Source of the DNA: Sphingomonas sp. | Lineage (GTDB): Bacteria; Pseudomonadota; Alphaproteobacteria; Sphingomonadales; Sphingomonadaceae | Assembly: GCF_024508665.1 (NCBI RefSeq) | Contig: NZ_JANINP010000006.1 | Coordinates: forward strand, 848,501-912,500 | Direction: 5' to 3' | DNA length: 64,000 bases | In this document: positions 62,998 through 64,000 of the stretch, one piece after another | Layout: every line of letters begins with the position of its first letter | Numbering within the stretch: position 1 is the first letter of the stretch | Program-made: the position numbers and the translations under genes | The notes under the pieces: generated by a model | Seen by the model: the letters and a program-made list of their open reading frames with translations, nothing else | The model's database searches: none | What the model was told of the DNA's origin: nothing

Positions 62998-64000
62998 CAA
63001 ATCCATCCGACCGAGGAGAAGAATACCGCGAAGAAAGCGTCGAGCACGATCACCATGAAGATACCCTGGACCACCGCCGCGGTGGTGCGCAGGCCGACCT
63101 GCTCGGCATCGGCCTCGACCAACATGCCCTGGAAACAGCCGGCGATGGCGACGATCGCACCGAACACCGGCGCCTTGATCAGCCCGACATAGACGTCGCT
63201 GATCGGCACGACCTCGCGAATGCGCTGGACATAGGTGACCGGGGGAATGCCGAGCGTGGCCCAGCACAACAATCCGCCGCCGATGATGGAGATCAGCGCG
63301 GAATAGAAGCCGAGCAATGGCATCATGAAGACCGCCGCGAGCACGCGCGGCACGACCAGGGCCTCCATCGGCGACACCCCGATCGTCCGCATCGCGTCGA
63401 TTTCCTCGGTCAGCTTCATCGTGCCGATCTGCGCGGCGAACGACGATCCCGACCGTCCGGCGACCATGATCGCGGTCATCAGCACGCCGAGTTCGCGCAT
63501 CGACAACCGGCCGACCAGGTTGATCGTATAGACCTCGGCACCGAACTGGCGCAGCTGCACCGCGCCTTGCTGGGCGATGACGATGCCGATCAGGAAGCTC
63601 ATCAGCCCGATGATGCCCAGCGCGGAGACGCCGACCACTTCGAACCGCTGCACCGTGGCATTGAAACGGAAGCGCCGGGGCGGGACGAAGATGCTCTTGA
63701 AGATCGTCCCAAATGCGAGCGTGGTCGCGCCGAGAAAGCCGAGCAGGCCGACCATGGTCTTGAACGTCTGGATCGTCGCTTCGCCGATTTCTCCCAGCAC
63801 GCGATAGAAAGCGGGGACATGCTGGCCGCGGATGCTGACCGGCTGGTCGGCGGCCTGGACCTGATCGAACAGATGCTGCGCGTCGGGGCCGAGGCCCTTG
63901 ATGTCGGCGCCCGTACGTTGCGCCAGGCGATGGATCGTCCAGGCGCCGATCGTGTCGAGCCGCTCGATTCCCGTCAGGTCGATATGCTCGATCTTGCCGT
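62997..64000 (-). CDS. mlaE: MlaE-type permease with N-terminal STAS domain, partial
   Basis: At least 334 codons; the 5' end lies beyond the right edge. The first visible residues (IEHIDLTGIERLDTIGAWTI, RTGADIKGLGPDAQHLF) are a STAS-like (MlaB-type) domain fused ahead of the permease. Then come membrane helices of the MlaE family: SALGIIGLMSFLIGIVIAQQ, AAQIGTMKLTEEIDAMRTIG, PRVLAAVFMMPLLGFY. In E. coli MlaB is a separate protein, so the fusion is a variant. Confidence 0.92.
   Translation of the reverse strand, partial: GKIEHIDLTGIERLDTIGAWTIHRLAQRTGADIKGLGPDAQHLFDQVQAADQPVSIRGQHVPAFYRVLGEIGEATIQTFKTMVGLLGFLGATTLAFGTIFKSIFVPPRRFRFNATVQRFEVVGVSALGIIGLMSFLIGIVIAQQGAVQLRQFGAEVYTINLVGRLSMRELGVLMTAIMVAGRSGSSFAAQIGTMKLTEEIDAMRTIGVSPMEALVVPRVLAAVFMMPLLGFYSALISIIGGGLLCWATLGIPPVTYVQRIREVVPISDVYVGLIKAPVFGAIVAIAGCFQGMLVEADAEQVGLRTTAAVVQGIFMVIVLDAFFAVFFSSVGWI

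Overview
The window reads as a chromosomal segment of a high-GC alphaproteobacterium, most probably a Sphingomonadaceae member (Sphingomonas or a close relative). The basis is gene content (GCG_CRPN secreted protein, LacI regulator with a GH144-type glucoamylase gene, orphan VirB2-like protein between queA and tgt, STAS-MlaE permease), frequent GTG/TTG starts with 4-bp stop/start overlaps, and short intergenic palindromic elements of the kind common in sphingomonads. This is inference from recognition, not from a search. There are no rRNA genes, CRISPR arrays, transposases or prophage genes; the only RNA gene recognised is tRNA-Ser(GGA).

Layout. 1-2531: sugar-type ABC ATPase, LacI regulator and the start of a secreted glucoamylase-like enzyme, all on the minus strand, with a LacI-type operator before the regulator. 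2785-4692: a proline-rich exported protein and a GCG_CRPN protein. 4808-13161: TCA-cycle cluster in the order mdh, small exported protein, sucD, sucA, odhB, lpdA; sucC is not in it. 13301-17932: small membrane protein, YbjQ, a CrtC-like/phosphotransferase pair, zapE and a hotdog thioesterase. 17995-21509: sdhB alone, an ArsR/SDR divergent pair, and an aldehyde dehydrogenase. 21666-24797: GlsB-like protein, xseB, prenyl synthase, coaD, an inverted-repeat element and a cyclophilin. 24824-29772: queA to tgt with four small genes between them. 29907-38696: M16 peptidase, Crp-type regulator, murA, MFS transporter and GMC oxidoreductase. 38873-44994: eight tightly packed minus-strand genes (lgt, midA-like, two GNATs, pgeF, a PLP enzyme, a hydrolase and a 42-residue ORF). 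45067-51058: acyl-CoA ligase, orphan molybdopterin subunit, hemH, and an acetoacetyl-CoA reductase-like SDR.

51210-59401 is the most accessory-looking part. It holds an AT-richer small gene, an exported amidohydrolase, two paralogous exported Asp-nucleophile alpha/beta hydrolases each divergent from its own regulator (LysR, CGNR), an SDR lacking the Tyr/Lys pair overlapping an exported haloacid-dehalogenase-like HAD protein, then a YHS-domain protein coupled to a TlpA-like thioredoxin. Three candidate control elements or palindromes fall in or just before this region. 59563-64000 holds tRNA-Ser, a second cyclophilin and a Mla-type lipid-transport operon (STAS-MlaE, MlaF, MlaD, auxiliary lipoprotein) that runs off the right edge.

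Most of the window is housekeeping. I found no clearly new defence or mobile system. The best candidates for something undescribed are the paired hydrolase/regulator locus at 51.7-59.4 kb, the TCA operon in which an exported protein sits where sucC is expected, and the palindromic elements that sit directly on gene starts and stops.
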